Shown here piece by piece: positions 1 to 12,021 of a DNA stretch of 64,000 nt. The stretch's first letter is position 1. Every line of letters begins with the position of its first letter. The position numbers and the translations under genes were made by a program. Source of the stretch: Ziziphus jujuba (taxonomy: Eukaryota > Streptophyta > Magnoliopsida > Rosales > Rhamnaceae); the NCBI RefSeq assembly GCF_031755915.1, contig NC_083383.1, positions 1,740,001-1,804,000 of the forward strand, written 5' to 3'. The notes beneath the pieces were generated by a model that was not told the origin of the DNA, searched no databases, and worked only from the letters and a program-made list of their open reading frames with translations.

Positions 1-50
1 GACTCATATTCACTTCTTGTTGGTGGAATTTGTTCATCCTCTGTTGGCAG

Positions 51-152
51 AATGTGAAGGCGGTTTTCGATGCAGCCATTAAGGTGGTGCTTCAGCCACC
101 TAAGCAAAAGAAGAAGAAGAGAAAGGCACAAAAGGCTTGCTCCATATTGTGA
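51..152 (+). CDS. ROP/RAC small GTPase, last exon only (partial)
   Basis: This is the C-terminal exon of a plant Rho-type (ROP/RAC) GTPase, a plasma-membrane switch for polarity and signalling. An AG acceptor at 49-50 opens an exon of 33 codons plus stop. It encodes the typical helix ([17 protein letters not shown]) followed by a lysine/arginine-rich tract and a terminal CSIL box. CSIL is a CAAX motif ending in Leu, which in this family directs geranylgeranylation; together with the polybasic stretch it defines a type-I ROP. The GTP-binding part lies outside the window to the left. The 3' untranslated region probably runs to about 420. The family call is strong; the member cannot be named from 33 residues. 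Confidence 0.9.
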   Translation, partial: NVKAVFDAAIKVVLQPPKQKKKKRKAQKACSIL

Positions 153-1226
153 TCAAAGGAAAATTTTAGCTTTGACGAGGATATGATGATCTGCTAGCCT
201 CTCCTTTTCTGTCTGTCAGTTTCCTTTCAGTTCGCATTCCCTTCTAAAGAAGTGGCGAGCATTGTGTATATTCTAGACTGACATTGTAGGGATTGATGTG
301 AAAGCATGAGATGGTTTGTTTCACACTTGTTTTCTGAACTGTGACTGATGATTAGCAATTCCTTCGTAACAAATGTGCACCTCTTTTCTTGTTTAAGTTT
401 GTCTCATGAATTAACCGGCTAAAAGGCAAGACCAGTAAGATGAAGGGCTAAAATAAAAATTTCATGTCAAATGTGGCAAAATTGATAGAAGTGCGAAAAA
501 ACAAATGTAAAGAAAGTGAGACAATCAAATTTCCACTTCTAGACGTGACCCAAACTGCGATTTCTAATCCCAAACCATTGAGAATACATCTCCAACGTAG
601 TTAGATTAATGTTTGATCAATGGTAAAATATCCTCTTTTTTTTTCTTTTTTTTTTGGTTTTAAAGTTAGAATATATACATTCTTGATTGGATACCCCCTC
701 CTTTCGCTTCAAGCTTAACGAACAATTGAAATGTAGAGGAAGAAAGGTAAATGAATGCCTCACTTGTTTACAACTTGACATGGGAAAGTCCAAGATTTTT
801 ACAGTGCGTACATTTTATTCTTATTTCTAATTTATACATTCTTTTCTCTATAAATTTATTATAATTTAAACAGGGAAACCGCAATCAATAATTATTTATT
901 CCCCCTCTCTCTTTTTTTTCTTTTTTTAAAAAAGAAATTTTCAAAGATCAAATGTTTTTTGTATAAAGCTATATTCCATCTCGTCTTGTACCGAAATGTC
1001 ACAAGTTTTGGCGACTCGAGACACTAAAACATATATAAGTCCCATTATCTATTCCTTTCCATGGACCATCATCCTTGAGGAAACAAATATTCACGTGAAC
1101 AATGATATTAAATTTTGTTTCTCCAGACAAAAAGAATTAACTTCTTATAAAAATTATACACAGTTTGACTTGAGCTTTACTTAAAGGTTATACAGGAAGC
1201 AAAAGTATAACGTAAATTCTTAGAAT
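153..1226. other. Intergenic: two converging 3' ends
   Basis: This stretch lies between the end of the ROP gene (+) and the end of the ABC transporter gene (-). It holds the 3' untranslated regions of both, T-rich runs near 640-660 and 910-930, and no convincing gene. A 62-codon open frame at 996-1184 has no recognisable features. Confidence 0.6.
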
Positions 1227-4200
1227 TTAATCAAGCAATTCTACAGTCTTCTCCTCTTGTAGCCTGACTAAGTGCTTATAAACGCTACCGGGTTTCCCAA
1301 TGAGTTGTTCATGGCTACCGATTTCAACTACCTTACCATGCTGCAAAACAGCAATTCTATGTGCATCACGAATGGTTGACAATCTATGTGCTACCATAAT
1401 TGTGGTTCGACCTTCCATAAGAACATCAAGAGCCTCTTGAACCATTTTCTCAGATGCCGTGTCCAAGGCACTTGTTGCTTCATCTAAAAGAAGAATCGAT
1501 GGGTCTTTTAGAATTGCTCTGGCAATCGCCACCCTCTGTTTCTGTCCCCCAGATAACTGCACTCCTCTCTCTCCAACTTCGGTTTGATACCCAGCAGGCA
1601 TTCTGCTAATAAAACCATGAGCATTTGCTGCTTTCGCCGCCTTCATTACTTCAATTTCCGATGCCTCTTCTTTCCCATATTTGATGTTCTCGTATATTGT
1701 TGTGGAGAACAATGCCGGCTCTTGCTGAACTAGGCCTATTTTCTTCCTCATTGATCTCAAATTGAAGGTTTTTATATCGCATCCATCAATCAGAACTGTT
1801 CCCACATCGGGATCGTAGAACCTCATTACTAATGAAATCACAGTACTCTTCCCCGAACCACTTGGCCCGACCACTGCAAGACTTTTTCCTGCCTGGACTT
1901 TGAGATTCAAACCATTGAAAATGGTGATGTCGGGCCTAACAGGATAGCAGAAACTCACGTTCCTGAATTCTATGTCTCCCCTGATATTATCGATTACATT
2001 GGATGTGGGATCGTTAGGATCTAAGGCTGTTTTTCTTTGGAGGATACTGAAAACCGAGCCAAGTGCTTGTGACCCTTTGACAATGTCTGGGGTGAGAGCA
2101 AGAGTTTCTGCTATTGACAATGCAGTGATTATCAGCACCATGAAGGATTTCATTATGTCTCCGAAATTGGACTCTTTCTTCTTGATTAAAACCGATGCAT
2201 ACCAAAGGCCAAGTGCATAGGAGCAGAATGCAAAAAGCTGTGATAAACCATATCCAAAACCTGATATATGGCCTCGTAAAAGTGCTTTCTTGTTTGGTTT
2301 GCTTAACTCAGAGGCAAATTGATTTGAGAGTCGCTCTTCAGCACCAAATGCAGCAACAGTGCGTATATTAGCAATTGCTTCACGTGCCACAGCAGTTGCT
2401 CTGGAGTAGGCACGGCTGTAATCTCCTCCAAATCCCTTGAGAAAAAATTGCTGCAAATCACGATAGAAATCAAAACGATATCACACTCATGCATAACGAA
2501 GAATAATTAGAAAATGAGTAATAATATTAATAAGACAGACCTCAGTAATGGAAGCTCCAATAAGTAAGGGGAGTGAGGCAATGACAACAGCAGCTATTCG
2601 CCAACTTAATATGAAGGCAATAACAAAGGCAGTGACAGTGAGGGCTAAGTTTTGCACAATTGTTGATAAACGATCAGCAAGAGCACTGCGCACTAATGTA
2701 GCATCGGCTGCTAAAATTGATGTAAGTTGGCCAGTGTTATTCTCATCCAAATCAAACCACCCCACTTCATTGGAAAGGATAGCTGTACTTGATAACAATA
2801 ATTAACAAAATTTAAGTTCTCAATCTTCAGAGTAAAATCATTATGTAGTTTTAAGCCTACAAGTCTTAAACATATAGTGAATAAAACTAACCCGAGAACA
2901 TGAACAAACGAACACGCGATGTTAGCCGCTCCCCCATCAATGTATAGAAATAGTGCTGTAACAGATATATTGGAATAGTAGCAACAGCTGCTCCAACAAA
3001 TATTATAGATACCCTTTCAACCTCGTGTTTGACTTGAGAAGCATGAGGGGAATAAAATGCAGTCAAGATATGAGTAATTCCGAGGGCAAAAAGAGGAGCT
3101 TCCATTCCAGCAAGAATGGCACCAACAGAACCAAGTAGTGCATAGGGCCACTCTGGTGCATTTAGTTTTAGTAACTCCCATATTGATGGAGTAGTAGCTG
3201 CGTTTGGAGATGACAATTTTTGATTACTTGGTTCTAGCTCCCTTATGGAATTTGACTTGAGGTCCTCTTGATACCGGTGGCTGCTTGAGAGTTCTCGAAA
3301 GCTGGAAATCTTTGAACTTTGAGAGCGAGATAATATTTCTCCAAACGTTAATGTGGAAGTTTGTACTTGTCCTGTTGCCTGCAAACTCACCAGTGTTGCA
3401 TACTCTTCCTTTTTCGATATCAGCTCTGAATGATTTCCAATTTCAACAACTTGACCATTCTTCAAGACAATGATTGTATCCACATCTCGTATAGTTGATA
3501 GCCGATGTGCAACAACGATAGTAGTGCGATGAGACATTATCTTGTCCAGTGCCTGTTGAACAATTTTTTCAGATTCTGCATCAAGAGCACTTGTTGCCTC
3601 ATCTAGGAGCAATATCTTCGGGTTTCTTAGCATTGCTCTAGCAATAGCAATTCTCTGTTTCTGACCTCCAGAAAGCTGAGTCCCTCCCTCTCCTACCTGA
3701 TTTTGAACAACCACTAATCATTAGGTAATGTCACCAAATATGGCTATATATAAATATACGACAGAAGGGACCATGATGATCAAGTGAACCTGAGTAGAGT
3801 ATCCATCAGGTAATCCTTGAATAAAAGCATGGGCATTTGCAGCTTTGGCAGCTTCTACAATCTGATTCATGCTAGCATCGTCTTTGCCGAACAGAATATT
3901 TCCGGCTATAGTAGTAGCAAACAAAGCTGGTTCTTGACTGACCAATCCCATTTGTTCTCTCAACCATTTTAACTTGAGAGTTTTAAGATCATGCCCATCT
4001 AATAGTATTCTACCTGGAAAAAATCTGGTAAGCGAGTTTTATGTTTTGAGGTTCTGAATTTAGCCTAGTCAAAATTATGGCTTAAGTTTTAGAAAAGATT
4101 TAATTGAGTCTTGAAAGGGTAATACAATTGGATACCTGAAGTGGGTTCATAGAAACGTTGAATCAACGAAATAATTGTACTTTTTCCTGAACCGCTGGGA

Positions 4201-6070
4201 CCAACAAATGCAAAAGTCTTTCCAGAGCTGATTGAAAAGCTCAATTTTTCAAACACCATATTGGGTCGTGATGGATAAGCAAAAGAGACTTCCGAAAAGT
4301 CAATCTGCCCTGAGACTTTTGGCAGCAATGTTCCATTATCTAACTTATCAGAAGAGTTGCCATTTGAATCAATCATGCTTAATATATTGGCAGCAGCAGC
4401 TCGACCTTTAGCAATGGCAGCGAGGTTCGGAGCCGCTTGACCAAGAGCACTACAAAGGAAAAATCATATCTTAATCAACAGTAGAAATATAATTTATCAA
4501 TAATGAAAAGAAAACCAATACCATGTTCCTTATACAATGGACTTACAATCCGCTAAAGATGACATTGATAATTGTTGTGAATGCTTTTCCCCCGTTTGTG
4601 TCTCCGTGCCTAACAAGTTTGCCTGCATACCACAGAAGCAATGCCCAAGCACAGAACAACAGCCCATATGTGAATCCTACACCAAGCCCTTTGGCCAAAC
4701 CACCTTTCTTACCCAGTTTGAGGGCCTTATTAAGCGATTTGGAATATGCTTCAACTGCTCTCTCCTCCCCAACAAACGAGTACACAGTACGGACCTGAGA
4801 AATTACCTGTTTCATGCCAAATAGAGAAAAATATGGCCCATTTACTCAGTTTATCCACTGGTTACTGCCAAAAAAAAAAAAAAAAAGAAAGGAAAAAAAA
4901 AGTATAACATAAAGTCAAGCCCTTTATGGCTTTTACCTCTTCAGCTACTTTCCCAGCTTCAGCATAAGCAGCCTCACCTTTTTCTGATAATGTAGACATA
5001 ATTATAGTATAAGCTCCGCCTGCAATGGCTATCAATGGAACGACACCCAAGGTGAGAAGCGTAAGCTTCCATACGGATGTAAATCCAATGGCAAACCCAA
5101 CTATGAACTGAGATAGATAACGCAAAGCATGCCCTGTCTGCATCATTAAGGTATAAGAACAATAGGAACATTATATACAATTTGGTAACCTCTGGCCTCA
5201 ATTAATATTCAATATACATACATAAAAGCATGATCAATATTCAGCCTCACCTTGTCGCCTATTGCATCTTGAACTAGTATTGCATCACTTGAAATGTGGA
5301 AAAGGATATTAGCATCCCTGGCTTCGGTGTCGAAGAAATTTATATCCTTTTTCAAAATTGACTGCAGATATTTGAGACGCAAACGAGCTGTCTGTCTCTC
5401 CCCAGTCTGCATCCAGAATGCAACACCTGAAAGATGGCAAATAACATCTGATTCTCCACTTCCATTAGCCAAGCAAATTACCAATATTAATATATATACA
5501 CAAAGATCTCACCCTTCTTCGAAAACATATCAAACATACCTATCCACGCTGCTGCCAATATAATCACTCCTAGATATACCAAGTATAAAGCATTCTGCAT
5601 AACAAAGAGAAATAATAATAATTAATCATTTATCTGTATATTGAGAAAAGTAACAAACTTTCCACGTCCAGTCAAATAAAATTGCTATTAAGAGACCGCT
5701 ATTGGAAACCCATTGTTGTGGCCAATAACATCAACATAATGAGAGAGAGAAATATCAAACATGAAAAGAAGAAATGGGAGTGGGCGATCTGAACCTGTGA
5801 AACCCGGGAAGACAATTTGTGAGAATTGTTAGAGAGATGTCCCAGAGAATCGATCATACGGCCAAACAAGACGAAGAATACTGGAAGCGCAGAGCCATGT
5901 ATGCACGCCCCAATACTTCCAAACAACATTAATATATAATCTACTGAATCAGCAGCAGCGAAAAGCCCAAAGAACGAGACTGTGCGCTTTTCGGCTATTG
6001 GTTGATCCATTTTGGGTACCGTTGTGTTGTGGTCTGGGAGCTTGTTGCATGCCAACTCAACCTCCTCCAT
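1227..6070 (-). CDS. ABCB14: ABC transporter B family, full transporter (ABCB13/14-like)
   Basis: Membrane ATPase of the MDR/PGP group; family members export or import small molecules such as auxin or malate, but the substrate is not visible here. Exons on the minus strand: 6070-5795, 5594-5540, 5426-5251, 5137-4937, 4806-4547, 4449-4136, 4013-3790, 3696-2892, 2782-2541, 2450-1227. They join in frame to 1258 residues, the usual full length. Layout is TMD1-NBD1-linker-TMD2-NBD2. Both nucleotide-binding domains keep Walker A (GPSGSGKST, near residues 404 and 1046), the signature LSGGQKQR (near 510 and 1151) and Walker [13 protein letters not shown], so both ATP sites look intact. The start at 6070 (MEEVELACN) is chosen over an upstream in-frame Met because it matches the family N-terminus; a second Met (MDQPIAEK) lies about 20 codons on. 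Wording throughout matches Arabidopsis ABCB13/ABCB14. Confidence 0.93.
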
Positions 6071-7759
6071 ATTACACAGATGGTTTGAGTTAAATGTAGC
6101 AGACAGACAAAAAGAGATCAAAAATCAAAACACAGAGAGCAGAGCAGGTATATGTACAAAAAAGTTTTCAGGGAGAGCTCGTGGTTGAAGAAAGCAGGTG
6201 CTATCTATTCCCGCCAATAAATGCAAGTGATGAAACCAGCAACTAAAAACTCGGCTCCTTAACTGCCTTTCGGCTTTTTATTATTATTATTATTATTTTA
6301 ATAATAATGTGATGGTTAACGAATGGTGCTCTAAGAGCGCACGTTAGCTAACTTGCCTTTTACATATTTAGGTTAAGCCCCCCATTTACATTTAAAGTTT
6401 TTTAGACTTTAGTCCCCTGCAATTAAACCAAAACACCTTTGCCGTCGAAATAGTTTTGCTTGAGCTGTTATATGGGCCATGTCTTGGTAAAATAAAGGGC
6501 TCATAATTTGAGAGATCTAGTAGGTCCATCATGGCTGTCAAAGTCTTGGAAGGACCACTACATTGGCTCAAGATTTATGATTAATATTTTTTTGTGAATG
6601 AATTATGATTAATATTGGTTGGAGTATAAGTGCCTTTCATCCACTGGCACATCCCATAAAGGAATATGACATCCATTTTTTAACATTGATTATTGGCTAG
6701 TTAAACAAGTGGCTGTCCTTGACACCCACAACCCACAACTTTAAAATCGAATTAGTTTTAGATTAGAAAATTATTGTAATTTTTAACCCAAAAAAACAGA
6801 AAAAAAAAAAAAAAAACTCGCTGCCAAAATCATGGCAATAGGATTTTGCAGCATCCATGGCACTTTTGTACATTTTACCTCACCTAATTCCTAACTGCAA
6901 GCGTTTATGTGATTTTTCAGACACAGTATAAAGATCCCCCTAATAATTACATCTCCAGGTTTTTTCCCAAAATATATATATATATAAGTACTGAGAGAAT
7001 GCTTCAAAATGCCTACAGAAAGATAGGTGTTAATCTTACAAAAAAATAAAATAAAATAAAATAAAAATAATTTTATGTAATAGACAATTTATAACTCTTT
7101 TGGTTTTGGCATGGATAATTTATATAGAAATATTTTCATTTTCTTATGAACCATGGAAAAAAGAAAATTCAAAAAATAAGAAGAAGAAGATTCTTGAGAA
7201 ATTGGGCTGTGGGCTTTAACTTCGTCGCGTTCAGGGGCCTGTGGACTGGTGAGAGTGTGCGAGACCCGAGACAATCATCACCTAGCCGGGTTAGGCCTGG
7301 TTTCAACTGAAACAGTTTATAAGGTTAGGGTTTATCAGAGGTACCAAAGAAACAACGAGGGTTTTATCAAGGCTAACGACGGTTGAAGAAATAACTGATA
7401 CCTCTAAAATCCAGGTCAATATTCGAATCTCTCCAGCATGTTTCTTTTCCTCTGATATTAATTTATCAATCTATTCTTCTTTTTCATTATAGTTTATGAT
7501 TTTTGAAACCACTGTTATTTGTACGAGCGGCTGTAAACGCCATCCCATTGATTCGAGTCCCATGACTTGTTTGATTAAATGCTTTAGAAGCCAATGTATT
7601 TAACTTCATACGGAGCAGAATTGTCTCTGCCTCTCCCTCTCTCGAGAAATCTTGGGATTTTGTATTTTCAAGTGATTACATAATTTGAATTATTATTGTG
7701 TTTTATGTTGTTCTTTTTTTAGCCAAGAGCTGCAAAAGGTTCACTATTGAGACATATAA
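6071..7759. other. Divergent promoter region and RPA12 leader
   Basis: This segment separates the ABC transporter (-) from RPA12 (+), so it carries both promoters. The RPA12 leader seems to have an intron from about 7415 (CCAG|GTCAAT) to about 7723 (TTTTTAG). Simple repeats include ATT units near 6282-6297, poly-A near 6800, (AT)n near 6969 and AAAAT units at 7042-7070. No other gene is seen. Confidence 0.6.
7203..7333 (+). promoter_or_regulatory. Site II pair plus telo-box in the RPA12 promoter
   Basis: Two TGGGCT motifs (7203-7208 and 7210-7215) are followed about 110 bp later by TTAGGGTTT (7325-7333), the reverse of the AAACCCTAA telo-box. In plants, site II (TGGGCY) with a telo-box is the classic promoter signature of ribosome-biogenesis and translation genes. 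This fits the neighbouring RNA polymerase I subunit gene. Confidence 0.65.
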
Positions 7760-9775
7760 ATGGCGTATTCCCATGGGCGCGATTTCCTCTTCTGCAACTT
7801 GTGTGGGACAGTTTTAGCATTTGGTTCGACTAAACATGCCCAATGTCCCTTATGCAAGTCTAAACAAAAATTGAAAGGTATATCTGCGCAACCATTTAAG
7901 TAGCTAGCACGCTTAATTTGTATTTCAACTTATGAAATTTTCGGAGTTAAAAAGGTTAAGGTTTTATGTGTTTGTTCAATACTATCTGAAATTTCTGTTG
8001 CTGTGTGTCGTTCTTGTGAGAAGGTTGATGTGTTCGCTTATTTTCCTGTTGAGGTTGTATTTATAACTGAGGATGATTTGTTTCTTGGTTCAATGGAGGC
8101 AGAAACTTTATAGGTGATCAATAACCAGGATTCTGCTTCTTTGGTTTAATTATGTTTGTGCATTTGCTAATGTGTGAACAAAATATAATTATCACCTTAA
8201 AAAGGGGTTCTGCTAGGACGTTAGTGCTCGGTGCACTATAAATTTGTGATATTGGTAATAAATTATATCCTGGAACTAATGCACAAAGATGCAGAGTACT
8301 TGGATTTTAGCTTTTGGTGATGTTGGTGGTGATGGATCATTTTGCAAGTCGGCACCATCCACCCAATTTCCATCAAAAAAGGAAAAATGAAAATTAGGGC
8401 TCCTAAATTTGGTTGCTTTTATCATAAAGCCAATTTGTATTATACTTTGCTACAGAATTTGTTTTGAGTTAAATCAATGACAATTTTGCTATCAGTCTAA
8501 GGTAATGTAGTCAATGATTTAATAATTAACTTTTGTTTCCTTTCAACGTTCCATAAACACATTCATAGATTTATCCTCCTGGACTTCATGGGCTATTGGC
8601 TTCAGTTTAATTTATTCTTTATGTCGGTGTGAAGTGCTTATCAATGCATGCAGTCTCTCTCTGTGCTTGCTCATGCTCTCGGTTTCAAGGTTGAGTGTGA
8701 CACATTTAAAACATTTAGTAGAACTACAATGTTCTCTCTCCGTATTCCTGAAGGCTATGTTTTGTAATTTTATGGGAAGATAAATCTCTGTTGAAAATTT
8801 ATTGTTTTTCCCTCTCAATTTTGGCATTACTAATTTCACCATCACGTTTTTCAGATATCATTGGAAGAGAAATATCTTACACTGTCACGGCTGAGGTATG
8901 TTGCTGATGCCTATTTATTGTCAAGAAAGTAATATTTACAGATGACTGCATTTTTGGTTACCTGGAAGTATGTACTGATATGGCATTCTCTGTGCCTAAC
9001 AAACGATGAATATTCAATGCATTAGTTCCTGCTGTTTCTCAGTTAGGCATAATTGCACTTCTATTGGGATTTTTTTTTTTTTTTTTAATTAATCTTTGGG
9101 AAAATTTGTAATAAAAATATTCTGATTGAATTGAAATGCTGCAACCTCAAACCATCTATAGGCGAGCAATTTGGACTGGAAAACTAGAAAACAGCTTAGC
9201 CAATCTTGCAGCTAGTTTCTTGTTAGCGTATTGTCCACTTTATACTTTTGTACACTTCTTAAAGGAACATTAAAGAGTTACCGTTCGGGTAATTTAAGCA
9301 CCAAATGCAAATTGGCTTGAGGTCCTCTTCGGAATTGCAAACGCATGCTGTCCTTTTTTCTATTTGTCCATATTACTTGCAGCCACGAGTAACTTTTACC
9401 CCTTGGTGCAGGATATTAGAAGGGAGCTTGGTATAGTACTAATTGGTGAAGAAAAAGTGGAGTTGTCAAAGGTACTAAGACATTTACATTGTTAAATTTA
9501 TAGTACCAGTTTACATGGCTTCTTCTAATCATTAACTGTGTCTAACAGATAAAAAGAAGATGTGAAAAATGCGGTCACGATGAGGCTTCATATTATACGA
9601 GACAGGTGCGCATATTTACACTCAACATATGATTTCCCTCATTAATCGCGTCTTAGATAGGTTTTCTGACTAATTTTTATATTATCTTTCGTCTTTCCAG
9701 ATGAGATCAGCAGATGAAGGTCAAACCACATTTTATACATGTACCAAATGCCAACATCAGTTTCAAGACAATTAA
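7760..9775 (+). CDS. RPA12: DNA-directed RNA polymerase I subunit RPA12
   Basis: Small zinc-ribbon subunit of nucleolar RNA polymerase I, which transcribes the 45S rRNA precursor; the family supports transcript cleavage and termination. Five exons: 7760-7877, 8855-8895, 9412-9471, 9549-9605, 9701-9775. They join to 116 residues, close to the usual 115-125. The N-terminal zinc ribbon has Cys pairs at 12/15 and 29/32. The C-terminal TFIIS-like ribbon has [15 protein letters not shown], then [13 protein letters not shown] with the acidic DE hairpin used for RNA cleavage, then the last Cys pair. RPB9 is the nearest alternative, but the short N-terminal ribbon and the RSADEG wording fit RPA12. The start is the first ATG after a leader intron. 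Individual exons are too short to be seen as long open frames. Confidence 0.92.
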
Positions 9776-10462
9776 TATCGTATTGTCATGTTTTTTCTTA
9801 TAAGAAACATTATACTTATTATCAAATATTCCTTTGAATGAAATTGCTTGGCCTTTCAAGCCAAAAAAAAAAAAAAGGAAATTGCTTGGCCTTTTCCACA
9901 AGGAATCAACCTCGTCAGCAATCTTTATGTAGATTCATTTCTTAGCCGTTATGTTTGTTTTTATATATGAATCTGGATTAGATTTTCGTGTAGTGAATTA
10001 CGTGTACATCATACCATTGAGAAAAACAATACAGCTAAAGGGGGAAAAAAAAAATACTATTCAAATACACCGAGTAAATTACATATATTGTTTTTTTATA
10101 AATAAAAAAAATACATAATATTGAAAAAAACATTACAGCCAAAGGAAAAAGTAAAACTATGAACCCATCACGAACAGCTGGATTTTGTGTTCCCAATCAA
10201 AAAAATAACAGGCGAACACAAATTTCCTTAAGAGACTAACAAGGAGAATTTGAAAAAAAAGAAAAAATATATCTATAGAATCAGCCTTGCTGATTCTTTT
10301 ATTTACTGAAAAACAAAACCACCTTAAAAAAAAAAAAAAAAAAGAACACGACGACGAAGAAGAAGAAGAAGAAGAAAATCAATGGCAGTTAAGAGTGATA
10401 GTATTGCAAAGGCCAGAGCGATCGACTTATATCGTCAACGGGAAGTAAAAGAAAGGAGGAGG
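9776..10462. other. Intergenic, converging 3' ends
   Basis: Region between RPA12 and the end of the minus-strand proline-rich gene. It holds poly-A and AAG runs (for example GAAGAAGAAG near 10356-10376) and presumably both 3' untranslated regions. No other gene is seen. Confidence 0.55.
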
Positions 10463-11161
10463 TCAGCGGAGACGTAGAAGACGGCAGAGATTGTCGGTAG
10501 CACCAGCATCTATGCCAGTAGCTTCGGCGTTGCAACTGAGCTTTGGCCTCACGGAAAACCTCGGAAGCGGCAGGCTGCTCGGAGGCGGTGCCAGACTAAA
10601 CACCGATCCCGAAAACTTGTCCAAATCCCCCTCAATACTCACACAACAATTACTCTTCCATAACACCTTTGAAACGTCTTTTGGAAGATCATTCGGTTCG
10701 GGTCCTAACCGATTCGTTGAAGTCACAATCAAACTCCCAGTCCCAGACTTCATGGATTTAGTATGCAGCTGCTGCTTAGTTTCTTCTTGATCGATTTTAG
10801 AAACACAAGGTGGTTTTGATTTTGATTTCTTTGGGGTGGTAGCGATGGGGTTGTCTCTGGCTTTGTTGGTCTTTCCCGTGGTAGGAGGACACGAGAGGCC
10901 TCGGCTTCTAGAAGGAGGAGAGTGGCCGTGGTGAGGCCTTGAAACCGGCAGAGGAAGCAAAGGAGGTTGTCTGTAGTAGTGATGATGAGTGGGGGGATAG
11001 GAATATGACAGACTAGGTGGAGGAGCGCTCAACAGACCGCCATGGCTGTTTATGGGTGCAAGATTCTCTGATGGTATGGAGCTGAAAGCCCGGCTTATCT
11101 TCTTCGGGCCTCTGGTTTGTTTGTACGCACAGATTGACTGATCTACCTTCACTACCTCCAT
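10463..11161 (-). CDS. Proline-rich protein with EDC1/PNRC-like decapping-activator motif
   Basis: Single-exon gene for 232 residues, starting MEVVKVDQ. It is mostly disordered: Pro/Ser/His-rich from about 45 to 90, basic from about 95 to 120, and a conserved-looking C-terminus ending in LCRLLRLR. Residues 183-202 read FSGSVFSLAPPPSSLPLPRF. This resembles the two-part motif of EDC1/PNRC proteins: an aromatic-x-G-x-x-F activation segment followed by a Ser/Pro-rich LPxP segment that binds the DCP1 EVH1 domain. Seen: the motif. Known: such motifs in yeast Edc1 and human PNRC2 activate the DCP1-DCP2 mRNA decapping enzyme. Inferred: this protein may link decapping to a target. Related plant proteins are usually annotated as uncharacterised. 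Its promoter carries cell-cycle motifs (see 11967-12021). The next ATG upstream in frame is absent; an open stretch before this ATG begins with GTG. Confidence 0.75.
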   Translation of the reverse strand: MEVVKVDQSICAYKQTRGPKKISRAFSSIPSENLAPINSHGGLLSAPPPSLSYSYPPTHHHYYRQPPLLPLPVSRPHHGHSPPSRSRGLSCPPTTGKTNKARDNPIATTPKKSKSKPPCVSKIDQEETKQQLHTKSMKSGTGSLIVTSTNRLGPEPNDLPKDVSKVLWKSNCCVSIEGDLDKFSGSVFSLAPPPSSLPLPRFSVRPKLSCNAEATGIDAGATDNLCRLLRLR

Positions 11162-11569
11162 AGCCAAACAATCTACCACTTGTATGCTTTACTATAAAAT
11201 ATTTATGAAATCAAAAGCAAGGATTTGGGAAAATATAAATACAAAAATATAGGCGATGATCTTTATAATAATACGATCAACAGCATCAAACTTGTTCGTT
11301 GGAAAAATTTTCTAACGAAAAAAAAAAAAAGAGTTGGGAAATCCTTAAACAGATTTTCTTAAAGAAAGTTGCACAAATATATATATATATATAAAAACAA
11401 AACGAAGATGAATTTACAAAAACGTAAACAAGAAGAGAAAATCAAATCTAAGAATCCAAAAGCCCATATATAGAACTAATAATAAGCATGTACTCTTTAA
11501 GCAGCCAAGAAAGATAAAGCCAAACTCGGATAAAAAAAATCTTTACAGTGAAGGAAAAATTGAAAAATT

Positions 11570-11603
<34 letters not shown>

Positions 11604-11740
11604 TTTAAAATGAATCTGTAAAACCCTTTTTATTAGGGTTTAATCTTAGAGTTGTTTCTGATATTGTTTATGATGCAACATTCAAGAATCTTCGTGCAAA
11701 TATTGCAGTGTACCTCATTTTATAGAAGAAAGCGCCAACC
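11162..11740 (-). promoter_or_regulatory. Leader and core promoter of the proline-rich gene (TATA, telo-box, GA tract)
   Basis: On the minus strand a TATAAAA box lies at 11724-11718, so transcription probably begins near 11690, giving a leader of about 530 nt. The leader contains a GA tract (11570-11603) and an AAACCCT/TTAGGGTTT pair (about 11621-11641) that could pair with itself. Just upstream of the TATA box is GCGCCAA (11732-11738), which resembles an E2F site. A leader intron cannot be excluded. Confidence 0.5.
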
Positions 11741-11966
11741 CCGCAACGGCTACTTTGTTTACTTTATTGTACATATTTGTTTTTTGTTTTTGGTTTTCTT
11801 TTTGGAAAAAAAGAAAAAGTAATTTATTTATGTATAGCATTATTTATTTGATTTTTTTTTAACTTTAATGTCACTGTTACTCCTAATTGACCGACAACCG
11901 CTGCGGTCGGCTTCCCTCGGTCCAAGACCGGGTGCAACTGTAGGGCGGCAACCGCCAGTTCGATGT

Positions 11967-12021
11967 TGACCGTTGGATCCCCACATTGGAAATAGCCGTT
12001 GGGAAGATTGTGACCGTTGAT
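11967..12021 (-). promoter_or_regulatory. Cluster of MSA (MYB3R) elements
   Basis: Two perfect copies of the mitosis-specific activator consensus YCYAACGGYYA lie on the minus strand: TCCAACGGTCA (11977-11967) and CCCAACGGCTA (12003-11993). A 9/11 match follows at 12021-12011. A 10/11 match in the other orientation is at 11742-11752. The cluster is about 250-300 bp upstream of the TATA box of the gene at 10463-11161 and has the same orientation as that gene. MSA sites bind three-repeat MYB factors and give G2/M-phase expression in plants. Confidence 0.65.

Noticed and set aside
7535..7565. tRNA-like B-box (ATTCGAGTCCC) in the RPA12 leader intron
   Set aside because: No A-box at the right distance and no cloverleaf; probably chance or a worn SINE scrap.
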